The position numbers and the translations under genes are program-made. A stretch of DNA of 64,000 nt from the NCBI GenBank assembly GCA_034520365.1, contig JAXHNP010000007.1:806001-870000 (forward strand). The letters are read 5' to 3'. The notes under the pieces are model-generated. The model saw only the letters and a program-made list of their open reading frames with translations, was not told the DNA's origin and did no database searches. The stretch is from Desulfobacterales bacterium (lineage in GTDB: Bacteria; Desulfobacterota; Desulfobacteria; Desulfobacterales; Desulfosalsimonadaceae). Of the stretch, positions 9,420 through 17,336 are shown in pieces (position 1 is the first letter of the stretch; the number at the start of each line of letters is the position of its first letter).

Positions 9420-9435
9420 TGGCTTTCTTTTTGCA
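9420..9435 (+). promoter_or_regulatory. Candidate sigma-54 promoter of the PilZ gene
   Basis: TGGCTT, five bases, then TTGCA gives GG at 9421-9422 and GC at 9433-9434 with exactly ten bases between, the -24/-12 geometry of sigma-54 promoters. Transcription would start near 9447, about 45 bases before ATG 9493. The -24 element is TGGCTT where the consensus is TGGCAC. It lies just after the stop codon of a sigma-54 activator gene. Confidence 0.6.
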
Positions 9436-9492
9436 TGGAAAGTATGCGTTTAGGTGCAACCAAAAAATTCGATTAAAACGCAAGGATTTTCC

Positions 9493-10045
9493 ATGGAGAA
9501 TTCAGGAGGAGAGTGGGAGAGGATTTGTCCGTATTTCGTAAAGGAAATGAACTCATGCAGCTCAAGCACGGATGGTATTTATTTGCCCCCCAGGGTGCAT
9601 ATATCGACTTGTTGCCTGAGTTCCATGTATGAGGAATGCTCCATTTATAAACAATTCTGTCCGATGGGGGTTAGAAAAAAACAATACCTCCGGCGATCCG
9701 GAAAACAGACGGGCCTTTAAGCGGTTGAATGAACAGAAAAAAGTTTTGATCCGCACCTCCAGTCCCCAGGGTATTGTGGTCGGAGATTTTGTTGAAATGG
9801 CCTTAACCCTCGATTACAGCGAGGGAGGCATGCGAATAGCCCTCGACAAGGAAATTCCGGCGAACACCCTGCTGTTATTCGATTTTGACGATGATTTCCT
9901 GATTCCTCGCTTCCAGGGTCTTGCCTCACTGAGATGGCATCGGAAAATTGATGGCAACGATCATAAAATAGAGGCCGGGCTTGAGTTCAGAGACAAATAC
10001 AGCCAGAGGGCTCTCGAGCTTGCCATGGAAGGTGAGTGGCAATAG
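9493..10045 (+). pseudogene. Cys-rich PilZ-domain protein, interrupted by a frameshift
   Basis: Two overlapping frames together make one protein. The first (from ATG 9493, AGGAG not visible) gives a Cys-rich head with RICPYFVKEMNSC and YEECSIYKQFC. The second gives PENRRAFKRL followed by a PilZ domain (DYSEGGMRIALDKE and, further on, EAGLEF). The frames change at about 9673-9681, where the DNA has a run of seven A; one A fewer would join them. PilZ domains bind cyclic di-GMP; here the RxxxR-like segment (RRAFKR) and D-S-x-G-G are both present. Sequencing error, true mutation or slippage at the A run are all possible. If functional, it would be a c-di-GMP effector next to the EPS genes. Confidence 0.72.
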
Positions 10046-10096
10046 GGTCAATTTCCGGAAAAACGGACTCTTCACATTTCAGGTTTTTTGAGTTTT

Positions 10097-10140
10097 TTCC
10101 GGAAATCCGGATTCAAGGTCCGGATTTCCGGAATTTTGTT
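10097..10140 (+). terminator. Rho-independent terminator after the PilZ gene
   Basis: A perfect inverted repeat: CCGGAAATCCGGA at 10099-10111, a 7-base loop, and TCCGGATTTCCGG at 10119-10131, extended by two A-T pairs. AATTTTGTTTTT follows. It lies about 50 bases after the PilZ stop. The rest of the gap up to 10413 holds only the sites listed next; a 78-codon frame at 10088-10324 has no coding features. Confidence 0.75.
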
Positions 10141-10244
10141 TTTAAGTTTGGCTGTTATGAAGCTGAAAATAATCCCGCAGCCGCTTGCTTTAAGAAAAAT
10201 AAATCCGCTTAAATGCCTGTTAAAAAACATAATCTTCCCATCTA

Positions 10245-10261
10245 AATATTGCCGGAATATT
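10245..10261 (+). promoter_or_regulatory. Candidate activator-binding dyad upstream of the PEP-CTERM promoter
   Basis: The perfect dyad AATATT-GCCGG-AATATT is centred near 10253, about 70 bases before the predicted transcription start of the PEP-CTERM gene. That is the usual distance range for upstream sites of sigma-54 activators. Which regulator binds is unknown; the activator encoded at 7904-9412 is one candidate. Only one copy was seen. Confidence 0.35.
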
Positions 10262-10294
10262 AAAATGCCAGTTTTATATGGGTTTAGAAATTTT

Positions 10295-10310
10295 TGGCAC
10301 CTTAATTGCT
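10295..10310 (+). promoter_or_regulatory. Sigma-54 promoter of the PEP-CTERM gene
   Basis: TGGCAC at 10295-10300, five bases, then TTGCT at 10306-10310 matches the sigma-54 consensus (TGGCAC-N5-TTGCW) at every position. Predicted start of transcription is near 10322, some 90 bases before the ATG. Control of PEP-CTERM genes by RpoN with a PrsK/PrsR-type system is known from other exosortase bacteria; here the promoter is read directly from sequence. Confidence 0.8.
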
Positions 10311-10413
10311 TTCATTGCTTCTAACGTTGACAGAAAAAAGTATAACCTAATCAGCTGAATACGCTCCGGCAATAAAATTTTCAGCGGTTCAGAAAACACT
10401 TATGGAGGCGATC

Positions 10414-10872
10414 ATGAATACCCAAATTAAATTTAGATTATTAGGTGTATTGCTTGGCACATTGCTGGTGCTCGGGGCTGCCCAGGCCCATGCGCTCCGT
10501 TTTTCGTTTGAGAATATTAATGACAACAACTCTTCAGACTCCTCAGCAGGGGAATCCCAATTATATGTGGGTATTAATTCGTTTGAGGACAACGCGTTGT
10601 TTACATTTGGCATTGATCGTGGAGAAACCCTGGGTATGGTGTTTAGTCTTAGCGCTGGGTTAAATTACGAGGGTTTAATTACCGCCTTGTCACTCGGGGG
10701 AGACGACGGGGGATTGCGGCTCGGCCTTAAGGTTCAGGGCTTTGAGGGTGGCGGCAGCGAAAGTTTTGGCAATAACGCCACACCGGTTCCTGAACCGGCT
10801 TCCATGTTACTGCTGGGTTCAGGCCTTGCGGGATTAGCTTTTATTGGGCGCCGTAAATTAAGAAAGTTTTGA
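10414..10872 (+). CDS. PEP-CTERM sorting-domain exported protein
   Basis: 152 residues: a signal peptide (MNTQIKFRLLGVLLGTLLVLG...AQAHA), a Gly/Ser/Asn-rich body with no recognised domain, and a complete PEP-CTERM tail made of VPEP, a hydrophobic segment (ASMLLLGSGLAGLAFIG) and a basic end (RRKLRKF). Exosortase is expected to cut at the PEP motif and release or attach the protein at the surface. The only XrtA-type substrate recognised in this window. The start is ATG 10414 because GGAGG lies five bases upstream. The gene stands alone between its own sigma-54 promoter and a strong terminator. A structural or biofilm role is inferred from such genes elsewhere. Confidence 0.92.
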   Translation: MNTQIKFRLLGVLLGTLLVLGAAQAHALRFSFENINDNNSSDSSAGESQLYVGINSFEDNALFTFGIDRGETLGMVFSLSAGLNYEGLITALSLGGDDGGLRLGLKVQGFEGGGSESFGNNATPVPEPASMLLLGSGLAGLAFIGRRKLRKF

Positions 10873-10898
10873 TATCATATATCAAACTATAAGATAAA

Positions 10899-10938
10899 AT
10901 CGCTTTGCAGTGAGACCATTGCAAAGCGATTTTTTTTG
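10899..10938 (+). terminator. Rho-independent terminator of the PEP-CTERM gene
   Basis: ATCGCTTTGCA at 10899-10909 pairs perfectly with TGCAAAGCGAT at 10920-10930 across a 10-base loop, followed by seven T. It begins 26 bases after the stop codon. Confidence 0.9.
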
Positions 10939-11077
10939 AAATATCAGTTTAAAAGTTTTCAAATGGCCCTTTCTATAACTACAGGCGGGTGCTTTCGGTT
11001 AAAAGTATCATGCAGTCCATCTCCGTTGAAATTGATGCGGACCATGTGGCGCCCATAGATTAGATATGCCCCAATAG

Positions 11078-11929
11078 ATGCAGAATTATCTGACCATAGA
11101 TGTTGAGGATTATTTTCAGGTGTCGGCATTTGAAGATATTATCTCTTCAAGCGACTGGGACGCCATGGAACCAAGAGTTTCAGCGAATATTTCGCCGATT
11201 CTGCAGCTGCTCAAAAAATACAGGGTATCTGCAACATTTTTCATAGTGGGCTGGATTGCCGAAAAGCACCCGGAGGTGGTCCATCACATCCTGGCTGATG
11301 GCCACGAGATCGGCTGCCATAGCTACTGGCACAGGAAAGTCTATGATCTTACCCCTGAAGAGTTCCGGGAAGACACGCTTAAGGCTAAGACCATCCTGGA
11401 AAAAATCAGCAACAGAAAAGTTACATCCTACCGGGCGCCCAGTTACTCAATTACCAGAAAATCCTTGTGGGCCTTTGATATTTTAAAGGAATTGGGCTTT
11501 ACCACGGATTCCAGCATTTTTCCAATCATGCATGACATTTACGGACTCCCGGGTTCCCCCCGGTTCCATTATAAATTAGAGTCCCAGCAGATTGATGAAT
11601 ACCCGATTTCCACAGCCGTTTTTTTCGGGAAAAATTTACCGGTTGCCGGCGGCGGATACTTTCGCCTGTATCCTTACTGGTTTACAAAATTTGCCCTAAA
11701 AAGAATAAATAAAATAGAAAAACAACCATTTGTGTTTTATCTCCATCCATGGGAAATTGATAGTGGGCAGCCCAGATTCAAACAGGCGCGGATTTTTTCT
11801 AAGTTCAGACATTACAATAACCTTGGAAAAACCATGGGCCGCCTTGAACGGCTCTTAAATGATTTTGAATTTGTTCCTCTGCCCAATCCTGGAGCGGGGG
11901 GCAACCAGATTAAGCTGGAAACGGCATAA
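11078..11929 (+). CDS. XrtA-system polysaccharide deacetylase (NodB fold, DUF3473)
   Basis: 283 residues. The NodB-type deacetylase begins at once with LTIDVEDYFQVSAF, whose Asp-Glu-Asp trio is typical of the exosortase-linked subfamily. It continues with ATFFIVGWIAEKHPEVV, the metal-binding HEIGCHSYWH (H-x3-5-H), and SYRAPSYS. The C-terminal DUF3473 part has FYLHPWEID. The enzyme would remove N-acetyl groups from the exopolysaccharide. No signal peptide is present; cytoplasmic members of this subfamily are common. The ribosome binding site is weak. Confidence 0.92.
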   Translation: MQNYLTIDVEDYFQVSAFEDIISSSDWDAMEPRVSANISPILQLLKKYRVSATFFIVGWIAEKHPEVVHHILADGHEIGCHSYWHRKVYDLTPEEFREDTLKAKTILEKISNRKVTSYRAPSYSITRKSLWAFDILKELGFTTDSSIFPIMHDIYGLPGSPRFHYKLESQQIDEYPISTAVFFGKNLPVAGGGYFRLYPYWFTKFALKRINKIEKQPFVFYLHPWEIDSGQPRFKQARIFSKFRHYNNLGKTMGRLERLLNDFEFVPLPNPGAGGNQIKLETA

Positions 11930-12363
11930 TCTGTTGACCTAAATTTAAGTGTTGAATATTTAAGCACTTTCCTTGTAAGGGGCAAAAACGGGGTGCCCCC
12001 GAAGGGGACGGAGTGCGTCTTGCTGCAATTAAAGGCATGTATTGGTTAACTTCACAGCTATTTCATCATCAACTGGCACGGGCGATGTAGCGGAAGGCTT
12101 CAGCCTTCCAAGTAACTTCACGGGTTTTAGGTTTTGGGTATTAGGCATTAGGCGAATGAAATCAAGCCGTTATGCTTATACGTAGTTCACGGTTCACAGT
12201 TCACGGTTCAACGGTTATACAAACTCAGTGCCTTAGTGCCTCAGTGCCTTAGTGCCTTTAAAGTTATTTATAGGCTCGGTCCCGGGCGGTGGCCCGGGGG
12301 GGAATACTTCCAGGGAGTTTACGATTGCAAAGCCAGAGTAGTTGAAGACTTTAGGAAATATCC
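11930..12363. other. Gene-free stretch holding several short repeats
   Basis: 434 bases without a credible gene. It holds a small perfect hairpin GGAAGGC-TTCA-GCCTTCC (12092-12109), a second copy of the TTTTGGGTATTAGG repeat (about 12122-12152), a run of GTTCACGGTTCACAGTTCACGG (about 12184-12210) and tandem CAGTGCCTTAGTGCC units (12234-12257). These are low-complexity dispersed repeats. A GC-rich segment near 12275-12301 (CCCGGGCGGTGGCCCGGGG) can fold. Confidence 0.6.
12122..12152 (+). repeat. Dispersed TTTGGGTATTAGG repeat, copy 2
   Basis: GGTTTTGGGTATTAGG followed by CATTAGG closely matches the copy at 6221-6254, where TGTTAGG follows. Both lie in intergenic gaps of the same locus. Confidence 0.6.
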
Positions 12364-14376
12364 ATGTGCGGCATTGCCGGAATATTAAACTCATCCTCAA
12401 ACGATATCCTTTCAGAAGATATAATCCTTCGGATGATATCCATTCTGAAACACAGAGGCCCGGATGAAAGTGGGGTTTATTTCGATGATCATATTCATAT
12501 GGGGCAGGCCCGGCTGAGCATCCTCGACTTGGAAGGCGGCGTACAGCCGATTCCAAACGAGGATAAAACATTATGGATTGTCTATAACGGCGAAGTATTC
12601 AATTATACAGAATTAAGAAGCGATCTTGAAAAACAAGGCCACCGGTTCACCACCCAAACCGATACCGAAGTCATCGTCCATTTATACGAGGAAATGGGCA
12701 GCGGCTGTCTTTCTGAACTCAATGGTCAGTTTGCCATTGCCATCTGGGATGTCCGGAAAAAAGAACTTTTTCTTGCCAGAGACCGGGTGGGCATTTGCCC
12801 GCTTTATTACACATTCCATAACGGCAGGCTCCTCTTTGCTTCAGAGATAAAAGCGCTGTTTATGGATGACCAAGCAGCAAGGGAAATCGATCTTACATCC
12901 CTTAAGCAGATTTTTACCTGCTGGACGACCATTGGGTCGAGGACCATTTTTAAAAATATTAACGCCCTATGCCCCGGCCATTTTATGATCATTAAAGAGG
13001 GATCAGATCCGGGGCTGCAGCAGCCCTATTGGCATATTCCTTATTATACGCCGGAACAGCGGTGGGCAGGCACCATTGAAGAAGCAGAAGCCGAGCTTCG
13101 AAATATCCTTGAAGATGCCGTCAGGCTGCGCCTTAGAGCTGATGTGCCCGTAGGCGCCTATCTTTCGGGCGGCCTTGATTCATCGGTCCTTACCTCAATA
13201 ATCGCCGGAAAATTCAACAACCGCCTCAAAACTTTCTCCATCGGGTTTGAAGAAAAAGCCTTTGACGAGGCCGCCTTTCAAACCGAAATGGTCCAATCCC
13301 TTAAAACGGATCACCATCCGACCCGCATTACTAATAAGGAGGTAAGGGAGAATTTTTCAAAAGTCATCTGGCATTGTGAAAAGCCCCTTTTGCGAACCGG
13401 TCCCGTCCCCTTATATATGCTGTCCGGATTTGTGAGAGACAACCGCTTCAAGGTGGTGTTGACGGGAGAAGGGGCGGATGAGGTGTTTGGCGGCTATAAC
13501 ATTTTTAAAGAGGCCAAAATTCGGTCATTCTGGGCCCGCCAACCCGATTCCAAGTACCGCCCTCTTTTGCTGGAGAGGCTCTATCCCTATATTTTCGAAA
13601 ATCCTTCCCGGAACCGGGCTTTTCTGCAGAAATTTTTCTCTGTTACCCGGAAAGATTTGGACGATCCTTTGATGTCTCATCGAAAACGCTGGGCAAACAC
13701 ACAACGCTGCACCACCTTTTTTAATAAAGAGATGCTTGATGAGTTGAAAAATGAGAATCCTGTCTCGGACATATCCGCCCGGCTGCCCGGGGATTTTACC
13801 AGGCGCGACAGCTTCGCCCGCGCCCAGTGGCTGGAGATGGATTTGTTTATGTCCAACTACCTGCTGACCTCCCAGGGAGACAGGATGGCTATGGCCAATT
13901 CTGTGGAACTCCGTGTGCCGTTTTTGGACCACCGGCTTATCGATTTTGCCGCCCGTCTGCCCGCCCATTGGAAAATTCACGGGCTGGATGAAAAATATCT
14001 GTTGAAGAGGGCCTTCAAGGATCAACTACCGCAAAACATCACCCGGCGTCCCAAGCAGCCTTACCGGGCGCCGGTTGGCCAGGCTTTTTTCAGCAGCGGC
14101 GACCCGATGGGCGACCTTATCTGCGAGGACCAACTCGCCTCAGCCGGTATTTTTGACTTGAAAAAGGTCCGGCATCTTTTCCGAAAATGCTTGTCCAGGG
14201 AAAACGGCCCCGGCAGCGAGTCTGAAAATATGGCGGTGGTAGGCATACTTTCCACCCAAATAATTCACGAGCAGTTTATCAAAAATTTTGATAGCCATAA
14301 AACTCACCCGGCCAAACCCGATAAAGTTATTCGGAGATCCCATGCCCCCCTTTTCAAAAGATCTGCTAAAGCTTGA
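12364..14376 (+). CDS. Asparagine synthase-like amidotransferase (XrtA-associated)
   Basis: 670 residues. It starts MCGIAGIL, so after Met removal Cys becomes the catalytic nucleophile of the class II glutamine amidotransferase domain (residues 2-210; VYNGEVFNYTELR and DTEVIVHLYEEMG seen). The synthetase domain has the PP-loop LSGGLDSSVL and, further on, LTGEGADEVFGGY and DRMAMANSVELRVPFLDH. It would use glutamine ammonia to amidate an acid through an AMP intermediate. Exosortase loci commonly carry such an AsnB paralogue; its substrate is not known, and a sugar acid or the acyl chain made by the next genes are options. It overlaps the following gene by 35 bases. Confidence 0.9.
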   Translation: MCGIAGILNSSSNDILSEDIILRMISILKHRGPDESGVYFDDHIHMGQARLSILDLEGGVQPIPNEDKTLWIVYNGEVFNYTELRSDLEKQGHRFTTQTDTEVIVHLYEEMGSGCLSELNGQFAIAIWDVRKKELFLARDRVGICPLYYTFHNGRLLFASEIKALFMDDQAAREIDLTSLKQIFTCWTTIGSRTIFKNINALCPGHFMIIKEGSDPGLQQPYWHIPYYTPEQRWAGTIEEAEAELRNILEDAVRLRLRADVPVGAYLSGGLDSSVLTSIIAGKFNNRLKTFSIGFEEKAFDEAAFQTEMVQSLKTDHHPTRITNKEVRENFSKVIWHCEKPLLRTGPVPLYMLSGFVRDNRFKVVLTGEGADEVFGGYNIFKEAKIRSFWARQPDSKYRPLLLERLYPYIFENPSRNRAFLQKFFSVTRKDLDDPLMSHRKRWANTQRCTTFFNKEMLDELKNENPVSDISARLPGDFTRRDSFARAQWLEMDLFMSNYLLTSQGDRMAMANSVELRVPFLDHRLIDFAARLPAHWKIHGLDEKYLLKRAFKDQLPQNITRRPKQPYRAPVGQAFFSSGDPMGDLICEDQLASAGIFDLKKVRHLFRKCLSRENGPGSESENMAVVGILSTQIIHEQFIKNFDSHKTHPAKPDKVIRRSHAPLFKRSAKA

Positions 14377-15337
14377 CCCCGAAAAAGAAACCGCTCGCAT
14401 TGCAGACGCCATCCGCTCAATCATGCGCCAAGATCTCAAGCGCCGTGGGTTGGTGGTAGCATTATCCGGCGGTATAGACAGCAGCGTAACAGCGGCCCTG
14501 GCTGTTCAAGCCCTTGGCGCATCAAAAGTATTTGGGCTTGAAATGCCCGAGCGGCATTCCGCATCCGAAACCCTGAAATTAAGCGGCAAAGTGGCCCAAC
14601 ATCTTGGCATTCAGACCGTCTATGATGACATATCCGCCGTTCTCGAAGCCTTTGACTTCTACCGCCGCTATGATGCGGCTGTTCAAAAGGTCATCCCGGA
14701 ATACGGGGAAGGCTGGAAATCCAAAATTGTTATCTCGGACATCATGGAAAGCAAAGGCTTCAGCCTGTTTTCCATAGTTGCGCAGCCGCCGGAAGGCGGT
14801 GAGCAGATCAAAAAACGGCTTCCGCTTAACGCCTACCTGGAAATCGTGGCCGCCACCAACTTTAAGCAGCGCACCCGGAAAATGCTGGAATACTACCATG
14901 CCGACCGCCTTAACTACGCGGTTACCGGCACGCCCAACCGCCTGGAATACGATCAGGGCTTTTTTGTCAAACAGGGCGACGGCGCAGCGGATATCAAGCC
15001 CATTGCCCACCTGTACAAAACCCAAGTTTACCAGATGGCCGAATACCTCGAAATCCCGGAAGAAATCCGCACCCGGCCGCCGACCACGGATACCTATTCC
15101 CTGCCCCAGGGTCAGGATGAGTTCTACTTTGCCCTGCCTTATGACCGCATGGATTTATGCCTTTACGGCAAAAATAACGGCTATACACCAGCCGAGGTGG
15201 CAGAAACCGTATCCCTCACCCCGGATCAGGTCCAGCGCGTATACGATGATATCGACACCAAACGCAAAACCACCCGATATCTTCACCTGGCGCCCCAGTT
15301 GGCCGGTGACATCCCTGAGATAAAGTTTCACAGTTAA
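14342..15337 (+). CDS. NAD-synthase-like ATP-PPase (NadE family)
   Basis: 331 residues. The N-type ATP pyrophosphatase loop LSGGIDSSVTAALAV is followed by FGLEMPERHSAS. Later come NFKQRTRKMLEYYHADRLN, AVTGTPNRLEY, GDGAADIKPIAHLYKTQVY and QDEFYF, all in NadE order. NadE adenylates nicotinate dinucleotide and swaps in ammonia. This one has about 40 extra residues before NFKQRTRK and sits between an Asn-synthase and an acyl carrier protein, so it may amidate another carboxylate. The start at ATG 14342 has GGAG five bases upstream; TTG 14288 is also in frame. It may instead be the housekeeping NadE. Confidence 0.8.
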   Translation: MPPFSKDLLKLDPEKETARIADAIRSIMRQDLKRRGLVVALSGGIDSSVTAALAVQALGASKVFGLEMPERHSASETLKLSGKVAQHLGIQTVYDDISAVLEAFDFYRRYDAAVQKVIPEYGEGWKSKIVISDIMESKGFSLFSIVAQPPEGGEQIKKRLPLNAYLEIVAATNFKQRTRKMLEYYHADRLNYAVTGTPNRLEYDQGFFVKQGDGAADIKPIAHLYKTQVYQMAEYLEIPEEIRTRPPTTDTYSLPQGQDEFYFALPYDRMDLCLYGKNNGYTPAEVAETVSLTPDQVQRVYDDIDTKRKTTRYLHLAPQLAGDIPEIKFHS

Positions 15338-15351
15338 ACGGAGCTGCGCAT

Positions 15352-15612
15352 ATGACAGACATTAAAACGACACTCAGACAGTTCATAATCGACAATTTTC
15401 TGTTTGGCGATGACGATGGCCTGGCCGATGACACCTCATTTCTTGAAGAGGGCATCATCGACTCCACAGGTATGCTCGAGCTAATCACCTTCCTTGAGGA
15501 AACCTTTTCCATTCAGCTCGATGATGAAGAACTGGTTCCCGAAAATCTTGATTCCATCAATAACTTGATCAATTTTCTTTCCAAAAAGCAGGTAATCCAG
15601 CAGGCCCAATGA
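15352..15612 (+). CDS. Acyl carrier protein
   Basis: 86 residues, acidic, with the phosphopantetheine site IIDSTGMLELI (Ser in D-S-T) and the helix pattern of an ACP (TLRQFIIDNFLFGDD at the start, LDDEELVPENLDSINNLI at the end). It would carry an acyl or aminoacyl group as a thioester. The stop overlaps the ATG of the ligase (ATGA), so both are translated together and the ligase probably loads this carrier. An ACP and ligase pair is a known optional part of exosortase A loci. Confidence 0.93.
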   Translation: MTDIKTTLRQFIIDNFLFGDDDGLADDTSFLEEGIIDSTGMLELITFLEETFSIQLDDEELVPENLDSINNLINFLSKKQVIQQAQ

Positions 15613-17165
15613 TCCATCATTTTTTGGAAAATTCAGCATCGCGGTTTCCCCGGAAAACCGCAGTGATTCATGACGAGGTTCGGGCGTCTTATCGTCAGAT
15701 CAATGAGCAGGCAGACAATCTGGCGGTTTCACTTAAAGCAAAGGGTGTTTCCCCGGGCGACCGCATATCAATTTTAATGGAAAACAGCGTTGATTATATA
15801 ATCGCCTATTATGGTATTTTAAAGGCTGGTTGTGTCGCAGCCCCCATAAATCCCGCTCTAAAACCGGATGGGTTAAATGAACTTTTTGAAAACCTTGAGC
15901 CCGCAGTCGTCATCTCCACTTTTAAATCCGAACGGCTGCTTAAGGCAGCGTCCCTAAGCGAGAAACAGCTCAAGCTGCTGATTATTAAAAATCCTAAACA
16001 AAAATGGGAAGAATCTTCTTTTCCAGTTTTATCTTTCGAGGATTGCATTAAAGACCAGGCAAATCCGGTTGAACCTGGGAATGTTGGACCTGACAGCCTG
16101 GCCAGCATTATCTATACCTCCGGCTCCACCGGCAAACCCAAGGGCGTGATGCTATCCCATGCCAACATTGTTTCCAACACGCGCGCCATATGCCAATACC
16201 TTTTTCTCTCTGCCGAAGATATTCAGATGGTGGTGCTGCCCTTTTTCTATGTCATGGGCAAATCGCTTTTAAACACCCATTTTGCGGCAGGCGGCACAGT
16301 GGTTATCAACAATCGGTTTTTATATCCGGCCGACGTTGTTAAGCAAATGGCTGAGGAAGAAGTGACCGGTTTTTCAGGCGTGCCCTCAACCTATGCTTAT
16401 CTCCTGCACCGCTCTCCCCTGGCCAAATACCGGGACAAATTCCATGCCCTCCGCTATTGCAGCCAGGCCGGCGGACACATGGCCACCCAGCTCAAAAAGG
16501 ATCTTCGGGAAGTTTTGCCCGCGCATACCCAGATTGTGATCATGTACGGGGCCACCGAGGCGGCCGCCCGGCTGAGCTACCTGGAACCCGCCCGGTTTGA
16601 GTCCAAAATGGGCTCCATCGGCCGGGCCATCCCGGGGGTGGAACTGAAAATCGTGGATGATGCCGGAAAGGATGTCCAAAACGGCCAATCCGGCGAGCTC
16701 CTGGCCAAAGGGCCCAACATCATGCAGGGTTACTGGCGGGACCCGGAGGCCACAAAAGCGGCCATTGATGAAAACGGCTGCTACCGCACCGGGGACCTGG
16801 CCTACAAGGACGACGAGGGGTATTTCTTTATCACCGGCCGGAAAGACAACATCCTGAAAGTCAGCGGCCACAAGGTCAACCCGGCAGACATTGAAGACTG
16901 CCTCATGCAGAGCAGAAAGCTGGTGGAAACAGCGGTCATCGGCGTTCCCGACGAACTTGCCGGCAATCGCCTGGTAGCCCTTTGCGTGCCGCTCGACAAT
17001 TCAGTAGTGGCGCAGGACCTGCAGCAGCATTGCCATCAAAACTTGCCCAGACACCAGGTGCCCGCGGAATTTATTTTCTTGAAGAGCTTGCCCAAAAACG
17101 GCGCCGGAAAGATCGATTCCCTGAAATGCGAAGCAGCCTATAATCAACTGAAAAAGCTATCGTAA
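15609..17165 (+). CDS. AMP-dependent acyl ligase (acyl-CoA/acyl-ACP synthetase)
   Basis: 518 residues of the ANL adenylating family. Core motifs in order: IIYTSGSTGKPKGVMLSH (P-loop), MYGATEAAARLSYLEP, YRTGDLAYKDDEGYFFITGR (hinge), KVSGHKVNP and the catalytic lysine in NGAGKID near the end. It activates a carboxylic acid as acyl-AMP and passes it on to CoA or, given the overlapping ACP gene, more likely to that carrier. No signal peptide, so it is cytoplasmic. The specific acid is unknown. It is the last gene before a dispersed repeat element. Confidence 0.92.
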   Translation: MIHHFLENSASRFPRKTAVIHDEVRASYRQINEQADNLAVSLKAKGVSPGDRISILMENSVDYIIAYYGILKAGCVAAPINPALKPDGLNELFENLEPAVVISTFKSERLLKAASLSEKQLKLLIIKNPKQKWEESSFPVLSFEDCIKDQANPVEPGNVGPDSLASIIYTSGSTGKPKGVMLSHANIVSNTRAICQYLFLSAEDIQMVVLPFFYVMGKSLLNTHFAAGGTVVINNRFLYPADVVKQMAEEEVTGFSGVPSTYAYLLHRSPLAKYRDKFHALRYCSQAGGHMATQLKKDLREVLPAHTQIVIMYGATEAAARLSYLEPARFESKMGSIGRAIPGVELKIVDDAGKDVQNGQSGELLAKGPNIMQGYWRDPEATKAAIDENGCYRTGDLAYKDDEGYFFITGRKDNILKVSGHKVNPADIEDCLMQSRKLVETAVIGVPDELAGNRLVALCVPLDNSVVAQDLQQHCHQNLPRHQVPAEFIFLKSLPKNGAGKIDSLKCEAAYNQLKKLS

Positions 17166-17309
17166 AAACTCAGTTTTTGGATGGCAAAGTAAAAAGTTCA
17201 AGATCAAGGCGACGCAAATCCCGAGAAATGCAGCGTACATAAGAGTACGTGAAATTTTGAGGGATGCAGCGCAACGCAGATATTGGACGTTTTACGAAGC
17301 CATCAACTG
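17162..17309. repeat. MITE-like dispersed repeat, copy A
   Basis: About 150 bases that recur, inverted, at 62286-62448. Shared blocks include AAGTTCAAGATC, GCAAATCCCGAG, ATGCAGCGTAC, GTACGTGAAATT and GAGGGATGCAGCGCAAC. The ends are partly inverted repeats (TCGTAAAAAC on the left, GTTTTACGA on the right). No protein is encoded. It overlaps the last codon and stop of the ligase gene at its left edge and separates that gene from the SGNH-like genes. Confidence 0.8.
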
Positions 17310-17336
17310 AAAACCAAAAAATGAGGGGGATGATTC

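Noticed and set aside
10088-10324. 78-codon frame between the PilZ gene and the PEP-CTERM gene
   Set aside because: It covers a terminator hairpin, the activator dyad and a sigma-54 promoter; composition and start are not gene-like.
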